The position numbers and the translations under genes are program-made. The notes beneath the pieces were generated by a model. That model ran no database searches, was not told the origin of the DNA, and saw only the letters and a list, made by a program, of their open reading frames with translations. DNA of 53,561 bases, from contig JACKBT010000032.1 in assembly GCA_020634415.1 (NCBI GenBank), positions 1 to 53,561 of the forward strand, written 5' to 3'. Positions 52,801-53,561 of the stretch are shown here, piece after piece (within the stretch, counting starts at the first letter, position 1; each line of letters starts with the position of its first letter). Source of the stretch: Ardenticatenaceae bacterium (lineage in GTDB: Bacteria > Chloroflexota > Anaerolineae > Promineifilales > Promineifilaceae).

Positions 52801-53393
52801 AAAAGCGCGACCACTATCTACACATACTCAATCAAGAAACAGAGCGATTAGAGCGGCTGATTCAAGACCTGCTCGATCTATCTCGCCTGGAAACGGCGGG
52901 CGCACCTGATTTAACGGCCGTTACCAACGCCCTCGCCAACCTGGATGTCCTCTTCACCCTTTACACCAACAAAGCCAAAAAGAAAAGCATCCTCTTCTCC
53001 AAAGAAATAGACACCCACTTACCCCCCATCCAAATCACTGAGCAGCACTTTGAACAACTCATCAACAACCTGCTAGGCAACGCCATCGCCTATACTCCCA
53101 TAGAAGGATTCATCAACCTGCACGCCATCAGCAACAGCCAGTCGGCCCACATCCAAATTACCAACAGCGGGCCAGGCATCCCCGCCAGCGATCTTCCCCA
53201 TGTATTTGACCGCTTCTACCGGGGACAGGCGGCCCAAGAATTAGCCGCTCCAGGCACAGGTTTGGGTTTGGCAATTTGCAAAGAAATCGTTGAAAGATAT
53301 AACGGCCGTATCGAAATCCAAAGCGAACCCCATCACCACACAACCATCACCATCTTCCTCCCCATCGCCCAAACAAAAATCCCGGAAAGCTGA
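49872..53393 (+). CDS. Soluble sensor histidine kinase with PAS, four GAF and PAS domains
   Basis: A 1173-residue kinase without TM helices, so probably cytoplasmic. Order: PAS (about 1-115, DAIVWMAEKETLQFRFVNQQAERILGY), then four GAF domains (about 128-280, 305-455, 470-630 and 640-800). A coiled coil follows (ETLQEQADVLAKQVAERTAELQEEHDR), then a second PAS (about 835-945, IVLTDTEGNIIYANPAMTRQSGY), HisKA with H955 (VSNVSHELRTPLTNIKMYHTLL) and HATPase (NLLGNAIAYTP, NSGPGI, GTGLGLAICKEIVERYNG). No receiver. No chromophore-binding Cys is evident, so the GAF ligands are unknown. Partner regulator not nearby. Confidence 0.93.
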   Translation: MFESLIQSLDAIVWMAEKETLQFRFVNQQAERILGYPADHWLSEPHFWREHLHPDDAEFVLNACRELTADSAPLQLEYRMRSQDGRYLWLRDHISLHPDQPGLLQGIKFDLTAHKQIDENQQERTAVLHEFARLVSATLDHRQVLQQSLTHLKRVMSFESASIYLNPRDEQPEFVAGIGYEDEVMTSQEAQQLLKNSPILAQMAQDLQPVLSSDVRHLAGWIWIAGADHVRSFIAVPLVGYDQEMMGALMIDSKEVGFFTNADMQLVKALASHLAIAIENAWLYEAAQRQLAEKSALLAAGTAVSSSLDLSIILTKLSQAIGEALHVTSVYICDWNAYNQTTTVLAEYYSQAASAPERLSDLGKTYHVPSHFGSYKNWLTERRIVTEHVDDPTLTAYEKAHMKHYGGHSILYIPLVVRDEVIGYIELWESRQHRDFTPMELAISQGIAQHAAIALANAQLYAAEAQRRNEAEILKNLTINLTSTLELDEVFLRVIEAIRLHMPHAHNCGISLLENNGQTLRMRASWAERPEFQFATRGTVVAVADTAHSRTVLESRKPLAVADAWQEEPLSERGDHFRATGLRSILYAPLLIHNEPIGILHLNFWHEPRYFQLEEISFCQSVANQAAISIENARLFEKERRAAKELAILHELALATAVTLDIDSLLLQTTEKMVSNFYSYAFGFTLIDPESNRLRIHRSFHGLTAKAIESEVPTNSIAGHVFATGKPYISGDVRQDPLYFCHVPTTRSRIAVPLQIRGQIIGVINASSPEVDAFDEQDLRFLGTLASQVATAVERTRLYETLQEQADVLAKQVAERTAELQEEHDRTMAILESAGEGIVLTDTEGNIIYANPAMTRQSGYSHHELLQKTAAIWTSDQTPESVYRELWEALGNGRFWSGELVSQRQNGTYYDINLILSPIHDARENITSFVAVQSDISRLKEIERLKTKFVSNVSHELRTPLTNIKMYHTLLERGRVEKRDHYLHILNQETERLERLIQDLLDLSRLETAGAPDLTAVTNALANLDVLFTLYTNKAKKKSILFSKEIDTHLPPIQITEQHFEQLINNLLGNAIAYTPIEGFINLHAISNSQSAHIQITNSGPGIPASDLPHVFDRFYRGQAAQELAAPGTGLGLAICKEIVERYNGRIEIQSEPHHHTTITIFLPIAQTKIPES

Positions 53394-53451
53394 TTCACAC
53401 ACCAGCCCTCCGGGACATCCAGGCCCAAAGCCTACACTTTAAGCCAACAAC

Positions 53452-53561
53452 TTAATCATCCAACATCATCTCTTCTTCACTATCTTCTTCGTAACTAACT
53501 CCCTCAAAATCATGCACCGGCAAACTCGTCTGCTGCCGCAGCAAATACTCCAATTCATCCA
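53452..53561 (-). CDS. C-terminal end of an acidic protein (cut by the window edge)
   Basis: On the minus strand a frame open from the window end encodes DELEYLLRQQTSLPVHDFEG, then SYEEDSEEEMMLDD and a TAA at 53452-53454. About 36 residues. Not recognised. It converges on the kinase gene. The CCTCCGGGA word at about 53406 lies between them. Confidence 0.55.
   Translation of the reverse strand, partial: DELEYLLRQQTSLPVHDFEGVSYEEDSEEEMMLDD

Larger units (their letters stand above)
765..53309. repeat. Highly iterated palindrome AACGGCCGTT (core ACGGCCGT), about 95 dispersed copies
   Basis: First core at 765-772, last at 53302-53309. Examples: 4837-4846 and 5143-5152 in purA; a tandem pair at 8705-8723; others in every large gene on both strands. 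About 45 further sites carry only CGGCCG with one changed flank. Counting was by eye, so the total is approximate. Copies fall mainly inside coding sequence, in all three frames. Confidence 0.92.

Noticed and set aside
1..53561. tRNA, rRNA, riboswitch or intact transposase genes
   Set aside because: None recognised on reading both strands; short or divergent RNA genes could have been missed without a covariance search.

Overview
The window reads as one stretch of a moderately GC-rich bacterial chromosome, most likely a Chloroflexota (Anaerolineae-like) member. That placement is an inference. It rests on the mix of very large multi-PAS/GAF histidine kinases, membrane-anchored TPR proteins, an IMS-domain protein, a CcbP-like protein and leaderless-looking starts, not on a marker gene. 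No rRNA, tRNA, CRISPR array, phage or intact insertion sequence was seen. The most striking property is a short palindrome, AACGGCCGTT (core ACGGCCGT). I counted roughly 95 cores by eye, almost all inside genes on both strands, about one per 560 bases where one or two in total would be expected by chance. It resembles the cyanobacterial HIP1 repeat in behaviour but not in sequence.

Layout from left to right. At 1-5575 are the 5' part of ftsH, an ECF sigma factor, a divergent cell-wall pair (amidase and L,D-transpeptidase), a small STAS-like protein and purA. At 5607-12647 two large histidine kinases flank ychF. At 12710-14181 are a small PII-sized protein and a CaCA cation antiporter. At 14282-21629 is a two-gene unit that looks like a STAND ATPase split in two: a P-loop NTPase, followed by a 2063-residue winged-helix/membrane/TPR protein. 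At 21632-23327 are two acyl-CoA genes (3-hydroxyacyl-CoA dehydrogenase and enoyl-CoA hydratase/isomerase). At 23422-29299 are small hypotheticals, a TrkA-type potassium channel, a second membrane-TPR protein and a CcbP-like gene.

At 29321-33737 is a minus-strand operon: HTH regulator, PLDc_N protein, ABC ATPase, ABC permease fused to a YhfC-type intramembrane protease domain, and an APH-fold phosphotransferase. It resembles the Bacillus yxlEFG arrangement. An AT-rich 20-bp perfect palindrome lies just upstream of the regulator. At 33958-38425 are a secreted PA14 protein and another hybrid kinase, followed by a gap full of paired-hairpin repeats. At 38921-41948 are gamma-glutamyltransferase, rhomboid protease and an EamA transporter.

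The region 42024-43985 is damaged. Two divergent genes have both lost their 5' ends at a shared junction near 42250, and an IMS-domain gene runs out of frame into the C-terminal tail of a glycoside hydrolase. At 44149-49522 are a clostripain-family protease, a toxin-antitoxin pair whose PIN toxin is broken by frameshifts, rfbC and proline dehydrogenase. The window closes with a four-GAF histidine kinase and the last codons of an acidic minus-strand protein.

Many intergenic gaps hold a hairpin made of a short word repeated two or three times and then repeated in reverse complement. The words differ between gaps, but one family (GGAGACTGGAGACT-like) recurs at five places, once inside a coding region.
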